Of a stretch of 64,000 nucleotides of DNA, positions 1-10,924 are shown in pieces; the first letter of the stretch is position 1, and every line of letters begins with the position of its first letter. Origin of the DNA: Planococcus citri (lineage: Eukaryota; Arthropoda; Insecta; Hemiptera; Pseudococcidae); assembly GCF_950023065.1 (NCBI RefSeq), contig NC_088679.1:68696001-68760000 (forward strand). Reading direction: 5' to 3'. A program made the translations under genes and the position numbers. The notes beneath the pieces are model-generated. The model made no database searches, was not told where the DNA came from, and saw only the letters and a program-made list of their open reading frames with translations.

Positions 1-410
1 AGACAATTTCAAAGCACCAAAAAACATCTTTAAATAGGCTATATTTTTGTACAACATCCTACTATTGTTAGCAATTTTCTGAGGGGGTTTGGTCCATATT
101 TCTACCAATTTTTGTATCTGCTTAAAATTTGCAATTGCTCCATGGATTTTAAACATGAAAAAATTTACCCAATAATAAACTAGGGTCTTTGGCATTTCAA
201 ATGGTTCATTTGAAAATAAAAATTGATCATTTTTTCTGCCCTTCAGAGTAAAAAGGAAGGAGAGGTCCATATTTGTAACATTTACTCTCTCATGTCAAAT
301 CAAGTGTGTATCCTCCAAGTGTGGGACATTCTTTCCATTTTTCTGCAATTATTTTGATTCTTGCTTCTTGCAGAAATGATTCCTTTAATCACAAGCTAGA
401 TACTAGATAA
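1..410. other. Intergenic or intronic DNA left of the first receptor-like gene
   Basis: No exon, RNA gene or repeat structure could be supported here. If the minus-strand receptor-like gene at 441-4451 has transmembrane exons they should lie in this direction. I read the minus strand of this stretch and found no TM1-TM2-like exon, so they are beyond the window or absent. Confidence 0.4.
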
Positions 411-440
411 TATAGGTACATATTCGAAAAAAAATTATAC

Positions 441-3400
441 CAACTTGCAAATGGGACACATCGTGTAGATTTGAAAACACCAATGTTTCTATTTAGTTCA
501 ACTTGAATCGATATCGCATAATCAGATGATGTATGGTTGTCACCTATTGATTTTACTCTTTCAGTTTTGCTGACAGTCCATGGTGATTCATTGCCAGAAT
601 TTAATCTCTTTATGGAAATGTTATGTATTATGTACATTGCAGTAGAGTGGAGTACAAAAATTCAATTTTATGAGATGAATACTTACATCAGAATTATTGA
701 CAATTTTAGGAAGTGAAGATTCACTTTGATGATGAATGGTGAATAAGGGGTTTAGTGAACTGGTTTTAAAATCAAGTTGGCAAGTATGATTGTACCACGG
801 TCTAATTTTTACTATGACTGGACACGTTGCTTGTATACTGATGTAGTTTGTCCAGAATGTTACTGTTCCATTATGCATTACTGTAGTAACACCGCCAGAA
901 TCAAGTAAAGGTTTATTCTTGATGAATGCATTGCTGTAATGAAGTTTTAAAGCGATGTAGATAGTATTTGTTATGTTAACGTGGTGCTCATTAGCACAAG
1001 GTACCAATCAATAAACTAATAAACTTGAAATGAAGTGATCCCATGGACTATGGGGATAAACTTTATATCATGGATACCTACTTGATCAATATGAAATCTG
1101 GTTTCCATATTTGATGGAAATGATTCCCAATATCTAGAGACCGTGTATCATTGTATTCATTTGGTTCCCAAGTCAATTGCTCATCTTTCCACATCTGGAT
1201 ATGGAAAAAGTTCAGAAGTATTTAATTATTGCATGTATACTGGGCCGGATTTATCATTAGGCCGCCCTAGGCAGAAAAAAATTTGCCGCCCCTCCCTCCA
1301 CCCAATTTTTTTGGTTTGTGTGGAAATTTTACATCCACCATAGGTAGGTAATTCAATTTTTAATCGAAATATACAAAATGTGACTGATATACAATATCAA
1401 TATCTATACGTAATTAAATATCAAAAAGTGCTGGCAGCCAAAAAATCTATTTTAAATCCGTATTTTTTTTATGAAAAATGAAATCGATTTCTGTATGCTA
1501 AAAAAAAACTTTTAAAAAATGCGTTTCTTGATTTTGATCGCGTGAAAAACCAAATCTTTTAGACATGAAAACTCGAAATTAGAGGTAATCAGCATTGTCT
1601 TTGTTCAATTGTAGTTCCCGGGATCGTAAGGGGAAAGGTGGAACGAGTAATTATCTCAGAACCTTTCGAGGCGTGGGATAAATAATTGTAGAAGAAGGAA
1701 TGTAAAAGTAGTGCTCGAACGAAGCGAGAGCGAAATTTTTTTTGAAAAAATGAGTTCAAGAAACAAAAAAACCTCCATTTTAGCATGTTTTATTGGGTAA
1801 AAATCGAGAAATCCGTACATTTCCGTAGGTACTTTTTGCTAAATCCATACGATTTATTTTTTTTCAAAAGTAAAAATCTGCCACCCCCTAAAATTTGCCG
1901 CCCTAGGCAGCTGCCTATACTGCCTATACGTAAATACGGCCCTGCATGTATAGGTGGGTGGGGAAGAGAGAGGATATTTTAACAGCACTTTTTAGTGTGC
2001 GTAGCACACTATTGGTTTCGCTTTGAGAAATTGAAATTTCAATTACAATGAATGTTCTCTTAAGCTATCCAACCGTTTTTTGCACCTATTGGACACCATT
2101 TGAGAATCATTAAGGTGGAGGGAATAGATTAATTTTCATTCAATTCGGATGGGTAATTGCTGAGTAATTGCAATTTTAGTTCATTATTTTAATGCATTAA
2201 ATCCTAAAAAAGGGAAAAGGGGACTTGTAGAACACCTGCCGCTCATTGTACCCTGCTATACCCCCAGTCTATTCCATCACCAGCTGTGTTTCATTGTACC
2301 CTGTTACACCCCTGGTCTGTTAGCTGTAAATTCCAAGTGGGAGTGGTTTGGTGGGGCGTTTACCAAACAAATATATTATTTTAATGCCCTAACCCTCGTA
2401 GCGAATGTGTGGCTGAGTGGTTAGGGCATGTAGGTAGGAATAGGAAATTTAGGGACCCAGGTTCGAATCCCAGTGAGGTAAGTAGGTAGGTGACGGATTT
2501 TTCGTAGAAAAATTGGATAGGTAAATGCTATGGAGTTACCTATGTAGTACATGTTAATAGGGCAAAAATAATGCTGAAATTGAGTCATGAATTATGATAT
2601 GATTTGCTAACTAAAAATTCATTTCATTAATTTTTTGTCTACCTATAGCCATAAGTATAGTAAGAATTACCTTGACATGAATAATTTTCAACTTTTTACT
2701 TATAATTTGAAAATTACTTCAAAATGAGTAATTAAACTAATTTTTGTACAATTGAAACGTAATTTTTATTATCATGATTTAGTAAAAATTATCAAAACAA
2801 AATGATTTTTACTACATATTGGTACCTATAGCAAAATTTATTAAAATGATAAGTTTTACTATACGATTAGTCGATTACAGTAAAAATTATTGAATGGGAT
2901 CTGGTACTTAATTGTGCTAAATACCAGTATTTAGTTAAATTTTTTTGTAAAAATTACCCATATTTTTTTCGTGTAATTTAGAGACAATGCAAATTCTTAA
3001 TATATTTTATAAGATTTAATTCTTAATTTAGAATAAAAAGCAAGTTCTGAAAATTGATTTGAAAATTTATAAATTTGAAGACAATGGAAATTCTAAAAAA
3101 AATAATGTGAAAATTTGTATTTAGAGACTCTGAGAATTCCAAAAATTGATTAAAAGTTCTGTAAGTTGCAGGTAATGTTAACTTGAAAATTATATGAAAT
3201 AAGTATTGTAATATTTATGAAGAAGATGAGAATTCTGAAAAATTGGAGGCAATGTGAATTCCAAAAATTGAGTAAACGTTTTACAATTTGTGGACAATAT
3301 GAACTTGAAAATTGAATTTGAAATTTTTTAATTTAAAGGCAATAAGAATTCTGAAAAATTATTCAAAATTTGACTATTTAGAGGCAATGTGAATTCTAAA

Positions 3401-4451
3401 AATTGATTGCAAATTTCCGAACTCAGCAGCAATGCAAAATTCTGAAAATTTATTGAAAACTTTATGAAATTGTAGCGATGGGGAATTCGGGAAATTGATT
3501 TGAAATTTTGTAAATTTTAAAACAATGCAAACTATGAAAAACAACTAGAAATTTCTTAATTTAGAAGCAATACAAGCTTATAAATTATTCTGAAATACCT
3601 ATTGTAATTTGGAAAACATGAAAACACTGAAAAACAATTATTATTTTGAAGCAGTGAGAGTTTCAAAAATTCTCATCACTGTGACATGGTTGATTCACTT
3701 ATGCACTACCTAGATGTAATAACGGTTATAGCTGTAGAAAAGGCAGCTAGCTATGCACACTTTGCAGCTAAGCTTTGCTTAGCTGTCTAGTTTCTTGTTC
3801 AAATTGATCACTAAACCATTTTGTCTCACAGAAATGTAATGGCATTGTGATCAAGTGAAAACCAGGATGAATCAGTGGTGGATTCAGAGTCTTCGCACCC
3901 TAGGCTGAGAATTATTCGACCCATAACATCTTGGAAGGGGAGAAATCAAGTTTAAAAGTTACTGAATTATGTAAAAAAAAAAATGAAATACCAACCGATT
4001 TTGCAGTTCCAATCAGCTGTAATATTCCTGAAACATTCTGAAACATTCATTTCTTTTTTTGAGCAAGGAATATCTACTTTGATTCATAATCATATCAAAA
4101 AACGACTGACGAAAAAACCTACTATATCAGCATAAAAAACTTCCAAGTCCAGTATTTGAAGGTAATCTTCTGAAGTAGTTTTCCGAGAGATAGATGAATT
4201 GTAATTTGAAAATAACCGACATCTAAGTTTTTCTGTAGAGTTGCCTGTCAAAATATTTCACTAGATGTAATGAACTAAAAAAATTTAGCGAGCTGGCCAA
4301 TGCTACACGTGTATCATGTAAAATGTACGAATGGATATCAATGTATTTGCATACCTGCTAAAGTTTCGCAGTCGTGTCCATTTCCATAATTTGCCTGTAA
4401 TAAAATGTTAAAAATCACGTAACATTTCACCAATGCTTGACCAAAAACCAT
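441..4451 (-). CDS. Divergent nicotinic-receptor-like (Cys-loop) subunit, left duplicate; ligand-binding part only
   Basis: The predicted protein is a secreted or membrane-bound ligand-binding domain of the pentameric Cys-loop family. Exons on the minus strand, each with AG/GT borders and matching phases, are 4451-4355 (ATG, signal peptide, MVFGQALVKCYVIF...), 4244-4123 (RLFSNYN), 4037-3996 (NVSGILQLIGTAKS), 1194-1082 (WKDEQLTWEPNE ... IWKPDF), 933-687 and 607-441. The fifth exon carries the hallmark Cys-loop, two cysteines 13 residues apart (CPVIVKIRPWYNHTC). The short third exon and the W-x-P motifs match the exon layout of nicotinic receptor genes. The reading frame stays open through all six exons. 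The last exon ends where TM1 should begin, with a weak donor (GTATAA); no transmembrane exon is visible to the left edge. Without splicing there, the protein would end at the stop at 389-391. Intron 3 holds a hAT-like and a Helitron-like insertion. Ligand and function are unknown; some such domains are soluble binding proteins. Confidence 0.7.
1240..1944. mobile_element. Non-autonomous hAT-type DNA transposon (MITE)
   Basis: The 705-bp insert starts CTGGGCCGGATTTA and ends TAAATACGGCCCTG, imperfect terminal inverted repeats in the CAGGG style of hAT elements. It is flanked by a perfect 8-bp target duplication CATGTATA (1232-1239 and 1945-1952). The duplicated locus at about 12500 has the uninterrupted sequence, a natural empty site. 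It contains no transposase frame. An internal stretch (about 1710-1790) is shared with the MITE at 20922-21172. Confidence 0.85.
1994..3790. mobile_element. Helitron/Helentron-like insertion
   Basis: Relative to the paralogous locus near 12541-12560, this 1,797-bp block is inserted between T residues without a clear target duplication. The left edge is a 7-bp stem with a 3-nt loop (1994-2010, AGTGTGC-gta-GCACACT). The right edge is a 9-bp stem with a 3-nt loop (3765-3785, CAGCTAAGC-ttt-GCTTAGCTG) followed by T and CTAG. A hairpin just before a terminal CTAG, with no target duplication, is the signature of Helitron 3' ends. The classical 5' TC is absent and no Rep/helicase frame is present. 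Insertion between T and T is more like Helentrons. Confidence 0.5.
2403..2480 (+). repeat. tRNA-derived SINE head or tRNA-like sequence
   Basis: An A-box-like TGGCTGAGTGG (2410-2420) and a perfect B-box GGTTCGAATCC (2460-2470) lie 39 nt apart, the spacing of an internal RNA polymerase III promoter. The sequence between does not form a convincing anticodon arm, so a SINE or tRNA pseudogene is more likely than a working tRNA. It lies within the Helitron-like insert and is missing from the paralogous locus. Confidence 0.5.
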
Positions 4452-4926
4452 ATTTTTTACGATGTAAACGTCAAAATGACGATTCATATGCAAAGAAGAA
4501 CCGTGATTGTTTGTTCGAAAGTGTATAAGATAGGTATTATCGTTTATCACTGGCGGTGGATCTTCAATTATGGACATGCACGTGACCACGAAATAGCGAA
4601 AAACACAGGACTGTTCATTTCGGGTGGATTCGCATAGTTTATCAGTCACATTCTGATATAACAAAGTATTTAATTTCCTACTCGTATACTATTTTAAATA
4701 CAGGATGTAAATGATTAGATATGAATATAAGTAATGAGTCCACGTACTAAAAAATTTGTTAAGTGAGACCAGACTCGATTATGAGGACAAAGACTCCAAA
4801 TCTGTCTGCGCCCTCCCCCAGGAACAATTTTCCGTAATAGAGTCGCTGAAGGAGGGGTTGGAGAAAATTTCACCGAGAAAAGGCGAGGTCAAAATTGATA
4901 GGTAGGCTGAAACAGAATTGACTAGA

Positions 4927-5203
4927 TTCTCTGGCCAATTATTTTTCGTAGAATTCTTTGAGTGAATGTATTCATTTCTTCGAAAATCATCACCGGAGAA
5001 AATTTTGTATTCAAACGAGCCTGAAAAGATTTTGAAAATATGAGCTCAAATCGCTCGAATGGGTCACAAAGATTGTAACTCCGAGTTAATACGTGCTGAA
5101 TTTTATTGTCATCATGAAACCGAAAATACGCTGGAGGCGCCAGAACGGTTCGAAAGCGCCACTAGTCGACTCGGCTGGTGGAAAACAAGCTACAAACTAA
5201 ATT
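4927..5203. mobile_element. Short insertion specific to the left duplicate
   Basis: About 275 bp interrupts sequence that is continuous in the right copy near 13690. The borders read gACTAGA on the left and aACTAAA on the right, a possible diverged 6-8 bp target duplication. Inside is a GGCGC/GCGCC hairpin around 5137-5160 with a partial B-box (GGTTCGAAAGC). The class is not recognised. Confidence 0.4.
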
Positions 5204-5623
5204 CCATCTTTTCAGACCAATTTGCAAAAATTTTAATTTTTTCTAATTTTAGTCCAAATTTACCTAAAATTTTCAAAAATTCGCAAAAAAATCGAAAAAT
5301 GAATTTTAGCTCCTAAAATTTTGGGTGGTGGTATATTTTGGGGGTGCTCTTTCGATTCCACTTTGTATGGTTGAAAAATTTTTGTACCGGTTAGGATGCT
5401 TTCCAGTTAAGTCTACTAATGCTAATTTTGATCATGCAAAAGTTATCCTTCGAATGCATTGGAAATTTGAAATAAAGCTAACTGCACTCATGTATTTATC
5501 CAGTTTATGTCTCGTAAATGATATTAGGTAAGTAAGTAAGTAAGTACATACATATTTCAAAGATATGTGCAATCAAATTAAGTAGGTACCAACACAAAAT
5601 GCCATTATGCAGTTTCAATAAGT

Positions 5624-8056
5624 TTATAAACTCATGATAAGAAATATAACAACAATCAAACAAATCCCAAATGATGTAAGTTCCACCGCAACGGCTACGT
5701 TTAACCATTTTTTTCCACTTCTATTCAATAGAGATTCTCCAGGTGTGCATTCATCATCAGTGGATGACATAGGTAGCAACTGCAATGTATCCACCTTGCT
5801 GTCTTCGCATTTGCTTTCTTCAGAAATTGCTCCTTGCTACATTTTGTTGACATACAAAATATGAAAAATATATCAATAATTTGGTAAAATGCGGCGGCTG
5901 GCGGGTATGATTATGGCCTACTTGGTTAATTGGTATACATTTATTTAAATGACAAAACCGTACCTCGACCAGTGATGAATGTGTTATTCTTGCAAATTGA
6001 ACCAATTTGGCGGTGAGACAGCTGGATACTCCCAATATTAATAATAACACGACAAGTCCAGTCACTGAAGCACAAAACAAAATCGAATCAAATTCAAAAC
6101 AATGTACCTAATAATAGGCTATGGCCCCCAGACCCTCCCCCATGGGTAAAAGTTCAAAAAATTTGTTTCATTTGTGTTGGAAGCCATGCATGGGGTCCAA
6201 TCAAAAATCTGACGTCGTATTCGTGTTCAGCCTCACCAAAAACATACTATTCAATATGTCACATGCCCCAGATTTTTTTTCTGAAAGTTTTGCACAAATT
6301 TGGGAGGGGGAGCTCTCTAGTATCATAGCTTTGGAGATATGCGCTGCTGAAATTGAGTACCTCGAAACATTGCGAAAAGAATTGAAGCCTCTTATCCGCC
6401 CACTGAGGGAGCTGGGACCAAACTGATTGCGGGTTACTTACTTATTGGCTGAGTAAACATTGTAAAATAAAGTTTGAGCAAAATTGAAAGACATGATTTT
6501 CAAAATTGCGTTTTTTTGGTCCAAATTGACATGGAATGACCCAGGTGAAACATTCAGAAAAAAATTGATAAAAATGATCCATCTTTACTTACCAAAATTA
6601 GATGCTTTTGTGCTGAAATTAGGAATCGAATTTATCATCATCAGCAGAAAAAGTATCAGAAGTAGAATAGATGATATTTTTGAAGTCAGTTTCAGTCCAC
6701 TCATTGGAGGTATCAAGAAAGATATCAGCATCACCAAACTTACAGCTGAAAAACAGGTCAACTGTTCAATAACTATTTTGGGTGGTGAAAACAAAAAGAA
6801 TGGAAAGGAACATAAATTGAAAGAACGGAATCAAGAACAAAAACAAAGATAAAAAAAATAACAGAACAGAAACAAAACTTAAACCAAACACAAAAAATCT
6901 TATTTTCCAGTTTTTTTTGGTCATTTTTTCTGGAACTTGGAAGTTAAAAGAAAACTGATTGAAGCCTCATTTCCCTGGTTTTAAAATGAAATAAACAAAA
7001 ATACTCAGGTACATTTATTATTACCTACCTATAATTGTTGAACACAATACCACCTGCCTTGAATAGCTTTTCATTTGCAAAATTATTTCAATTTTCGATT
7101 GTAGAAGATCACGTTTTTCTTCGAGGCCGGTTATCGTCCATAATGATGGTGAATATACCGATTTCTTGAGATTTAGAATCACGAACAAATTAGTACCTAC
7201 ATATTATTGGAGCCCCTGTACAAGTGAATGAAACTCACATCTAACAATATTATCTCTAAAGCTGGTGTATTGAGTGTAAAATCGAGTTCACACTTTTGAG
7301 GATCCCATGGCCAACCATTAGAATTCACGTCGCATTTTGTGTGTATCCTCATTGATGACTCCCATGCCAACCAACCATCTATAAATGCCTTCATGCGACC
7401 CTTGCCGAATGATCTGTTGTTTATGGAGTCTTCTTCAAACAAATTACTGAAATGTTTAACAATGTTATGCTTTATAAAATGCAATAACCATAATTATGCC
7501 AATTTACATTAAATAATATTCAACTTATTACTTGCTGAGTACCAAACTTGGCTTCCATACTGAATCGGCATCATCAATTCCTACCATAAGTAAATCATCT
7601 TCAAGTGATTTATTCGATTCCCAAGTTATTGGTTCTTTTTTAAATTGTTGATTCCAAGCGACTCGTTTATCGTCCCATTGCTGTCAAATACATAATGGGT
7701 GAACTTGGGAACTTACTTGATGCAATATTGAATGACATAGAACGACAACGTACATATGTATGGGTTTATATGGCTAGCATGACAGTCAACATGCGGTGAT
7801 TTCTCTTACCATATTAATATGTCCAATCAACAGAAGTATTCCATCCTCAATGTTCTAATTGAATAGAATTTTCATTACAACTTTGCAAACATTATGAAGC
7901 TTTGATATAAAAATGAATAAAATGTTACCAAATCGATGTATGAGATGACCACATCCACTAATGGGCTAAAGAAAGTCTGCACATATGCGTTTGGTGAAGG
8001 TAAAAGTAAATTGTAATTTGAAAACAAATTGCATTTGATTTCAGCTTCATAGCTGC
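5624..8056 (-). CDS. Divergent nicotinic-receptor-like (Cys-loop) subunit with four transmembrane segments
   Basis: This is a predicted ligand-gated ion-channel subunit of the plasma membrane. Minus-strand exons with matched phases: 8056-7929, 7853-7809, 7680-7532, 7446-7239, 7164-7029, 6745-6593, 6064-5964 and 5836-5624 (stop TAA). In order they encode loop-D-region sequence (LFSNYN), a 45-bp exon (NIEDGILLLIGHINM), WDDKRVAWNQ ... SVWKPSLVL, the Cys-loop CDVNSNGWPWDPQKC, the loop C region and start of TM1, the rest of TM1 plus TM2 (SFLIPPMSGLKL then a Leu-rich helix), TM3, and a ~50-residue cytoplasmic loop followed by TM4 and the stop. This is the canonical order of the family. Oddities: loop C lacks the paired cysteines of alpha subunits, the glutamate usually found before TM2 (SGEK) is replaced (SGLK), and the intracellular loop is very short. 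The signal-peptide exon was not found; it must add one base (phase 1) and may lie beyond the fold-back and MITE insertions at 8.45-10.4 kb. Confidence 0.75.
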
Positions 8057-8149
8057 CTGTTGCAAGTTTTGCATAAATAATAAAATTGAATCAACCTTGG
8101 TGTAATGTAATATAGTATCACCAAAAACGAACACTTATAGACTATTTTG

Positions 8150-8440
8150 GCAAAAATTGACACTTTTTGGCATTTTCCTTGAAAAATTAACACTTTTTGA
8201 CAACTTTTCCGAAAATTCACACTTTTTAATCTGGGCAAAGGTAGAAAAAAAAACAGAATCCTATAAGCATTTGGCAAAAAAGAGGACATTTGATTGGCAA
8301 TTTTGGAAGGAAAAGAGGACTTCTCGAACACGAAAGTCGATTTTTTTGTGTTTGGGGTGGGAAGGGGGTACAAAAAATTATCAACGTACAATTTTCAAGA
8401 ATTGGTGTGCCCCCAAAAAAGGCCTGCTTATCTCAGAGGA
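8150..8440 (+). repeat. Direct repeat left of the fold-back element
   Basis: This stretch resembles 10490-10860 in the same orientation, including a GGGG-rich segment followed by 'gtacaaaaaattat' and a C-rich tract before an AAAAAA run. The pair brackets the 8.45-10.4 kb fold-back. The copies are clearly diverged, so they are not LTRs of a recent insertion. Confidence 0.5.
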
Positions 8441-8453
8441 GAAATATAGTCCC

Positions 8454-10407
8454 AACGGGTACCGTCACAAAATCTAACTACCTTGTACCGTCACAAAATC
8501 TAACTACTTTGTAATTTAATATTTTTTTTTTCAAAACCACCTGGAAATACCACTAAATGATTTCACAAATAAGAATTTTGGCGATTTACTCAATTTTGAG
8601 GAAAATACTCAGGTAGTTAGATACTGTGATGCTAACCATTGGTACGCGTCACAATATCTAACTACCTTTTTTTTTTTTTCGGTGAAAATACTCAGGTGTC
8701 TCAGGTAGTTAGATACTGTGATGCATACGCGTCACAATATCTAACTACCTTTTTTTTTTTCGCTGTAAATCGCGGGAGGATGTGTGCGCGGTGGTTCTCC
8801 ACTACGACGAGGGACATTCTCGTGATGTTAAGAATGCCAAATCAACGAATCAATCCATTTTATTTTGAAAAATTATGAAAAAATATGCAGGTATGTGTTG
8901 TATGAATTCATGTTTTACTTCCTTTTTTTTTATTTCAATACCAAGAAAAAATATACTCAAGAAAAAAGATGCCTGTTCAATTTTTCAAACCAAAAAAAAA
9001 ATATACTTATTCACAGTAATTTTGCCATTACATATAAATCTGTCTTGTAGTATTCAAATTTCAAATTATTCTTTTCCTGTGTTTATTTTATTTTTATAAT
9101 AATCAACCATTATATTTGACAACCTATGGTACAAAAAATTTTAATTTTATACCTGCAAATTTTTTCATAATTTTTCAAAATAAAATGGATCGATTTGTTG
9201 ATTTGGCATTATTAACATCACGAGAATGTTCCTCGTCGTAGTGGAGAACCACCACACACATCCTCCCGCGATTTACAGCGAAAAAAAAAAGGTAGTTAGA
9301 TATTGTGACGCGTATGCATCACAGTATCTAACTACCTGAGTATTTTCAGCGAAAAAAAAAAGGTAGTTAGATATTGTGACGCGTATGCATCACAGTATCT
9401 AACTACCTGAGTATTTTCAGCGAAAAAAAAAAAAGGTAGTTAGATATTGTGACGCGTACTAGTGGTTAGCATCACAGTATCTAACTACCTGAGTATTTTC
9501 CTCAAAATTGAGGGAACCGCAAAAATTCTGTTCCCTCGCCACATTTCTGGCAATTTTGCAATATTTTCAAAAAAAAAATTGCAAAAATTGCGGGTAGTTA
9601 GATTCTGTTATATCGCACCTCGGGAGTTATAAGGTCACATCTCAAAAAAGTGAAATTTTACAGGAGAGTGATTTTCTTTTTTTTAAAAACTTGATTCATT
9701 ATTTTCATCAACTTATAATCAATTGTGAGGAATGAATAGCATGTCATTTTGAAGATTGGGTATCCTACCTTCATTTAGCATAAGAATATTTTGAAAAATA
9801 AAATCTTAAAGAGGAAATATTTCAATGTTTGGAAAACATTTTGAGTTATAACCTTTCATAAAAAGTGATCTGGAGGCGAAAAAAAGCGTCCAAAAAAATT
9901 TTCATGATATCAAAATTGTAGAGAATTAAATTTCCAATCGACATAATGTCGTTAGTTTTTTTCTAGAGTGCTTAGTTTTTGAGTTTTTCCCAAAAAACTA
10001 AAATTTTAATATATATGCAAATTAATTTTTCTGAAAAATGTTCTATTTTAAAAATTTTTTGTTTTGGAACAAACCTACAAAAAATACACTCCTTGTGATT
10101 ATTTTACATCTTAAAAACGTTCAACACTATCGAAACTGGTTTCTGACACTTTGTATGTGCAAATTTTACTCAAAGAAAGAGGAGTTTTTTGAGATGTGAC
10201 CTTATAACTCCAAACAACTTGCAATGTTGTAGAAATTTTGAGTTAGGCCCTTTGCATTTTTTACATGATCTAAGCAGCATACCCGACTCAAAGTGTTATT
10301 TTTGGTTGCAGGGGGTCATGCAAACCCCAAAAATGCAAAAACATCAAAATCGATTTTTTTTGAGATGTGACCTTATAACTCCCGAGGTGCGATATTACCG
10401 TGGCAAC
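8454..10407. mobile_element. Fold-back element with tandem palindromic units in long inverted arms
   Basis: The left arm (about 8460-8894) is an inverted copy of the right arm (about 9149-9608, continuing at 10398 after a MITE). The arms enclose about 255 bp of unique AT-rich DNA. Each arm carries repeats of a ~72-bp unit whose core is a ~48-bp near-palindrome, for example 9290-9337 and 9361-9408, running from AGGTAGTTAGATA through ACGCGT to TATCTAACTACCT. Long terminal inverted repeats made of subrepeats are typical of Foldback/Galileo-type elements. No transposase is present. A possible diverged target duplication (CAACG) lies outside the ends but is not convincing. Confidence 0.65.
9611..10394. 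mobile_element. PIF/Harbinger-type MITE
   Basis: Terminal inverted repeats of about 39 bp begin TATCGCACCTCGGGAGTTA at 9611 and end with the exact inverse at 10394. They are flanked by TTA on both sides (9608-9610 and 10395-10397). A 3-bp TTA/TAA target duplication is diagnostic of PIF/Harbinger elements. An extra partial copy of the end sequence lies inside at about 10183-10212. There is no transposase, so it is non-autonomous. It is inserted in the right arm of the fold-back element and is therefore younger than it. Confidence 0.8.
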
Positions 10408-10489
10408 GCTTTCTTTTATCGCAATGAAAAAAAATACTATGGAAATTTTTTAACAATTTTGGCAGAAGCAGTGGGTTTTTGGGCAATCT

Positions 10490-10860
10490 TGGCAAGAACA
10501 GGATTGTTTAACGATTTTAGAAAAAATTGCCCCCTTTGAATATTTTACCAAAAATTAATACTTTTTGACAATTTTGACGAAAATAAACACTTTTTGATTT
10601 GGGCAAAGACAAAAAAAAAGCAGAGCCTTATATTTAAGCAAGTTTGGCAAAAAAAATAACTCTTGGAACGAACAACAAAAAAAAAGACTTTTAGAACAGA
10701 TAAGGCGAAAAAATCAATGCTGTTTGGTGATTTGGGGTGGTGAGGGGTACAAAAAATTATAGATTCACAACTTTCGAAAATTAGCGTAACCCCCCCCCCC
10801 TCCCCCCAAAAAAAGAAGTGAGAAATGGCCTGTTTATGAGGTATTCTACTCAGAGATGGA
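10490..10860 (+). repeat. Direct repeat right of the fold-back element
   Basis: Partner of 8150-8440. It adds a long C tract near 10790-10807. No coding content is seen. Confidence 0.5.
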
Positions 10861-10924
10861 AAATTTTCAAATAATTTGTACCTGCAGACATTAATTTTAC
10901 ATCTTTTTTTATATTATTCAACTC

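Larger units (their letters stand above)
411..5320. repeat. Segmental duplication, left copy (expanded by insertions)
   Basis: This block aligns in order with 11513-13790: six exons of a receptor-like gene, the introns between them, and upstream sequence such as the shared stretch starting 'gaggacaaagactccaaat'. The left copy is about 2.5 kb longer. Most of the excess is three insertions absent from the right copy: 1240-1944, 1994-3790 and about 4927-5203. Coding identity looks about 90% or better by eye. Confidence 0.85.

Noticed and set aside
5059..5531. Plus-strand open frames of 68-85 codons
   Set aside because: They straddle the border of the unclassified insertion and AT-rich repeat DNA, with no motif or splice support.
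6121..6426. 101-codon plus-strand open frame inside a receptor intron
   Set aside because: No recognisable motif; it lies in the intron between the TM2 and TM3 exons on the other strand and shows no splice or poly(A) context of its own.
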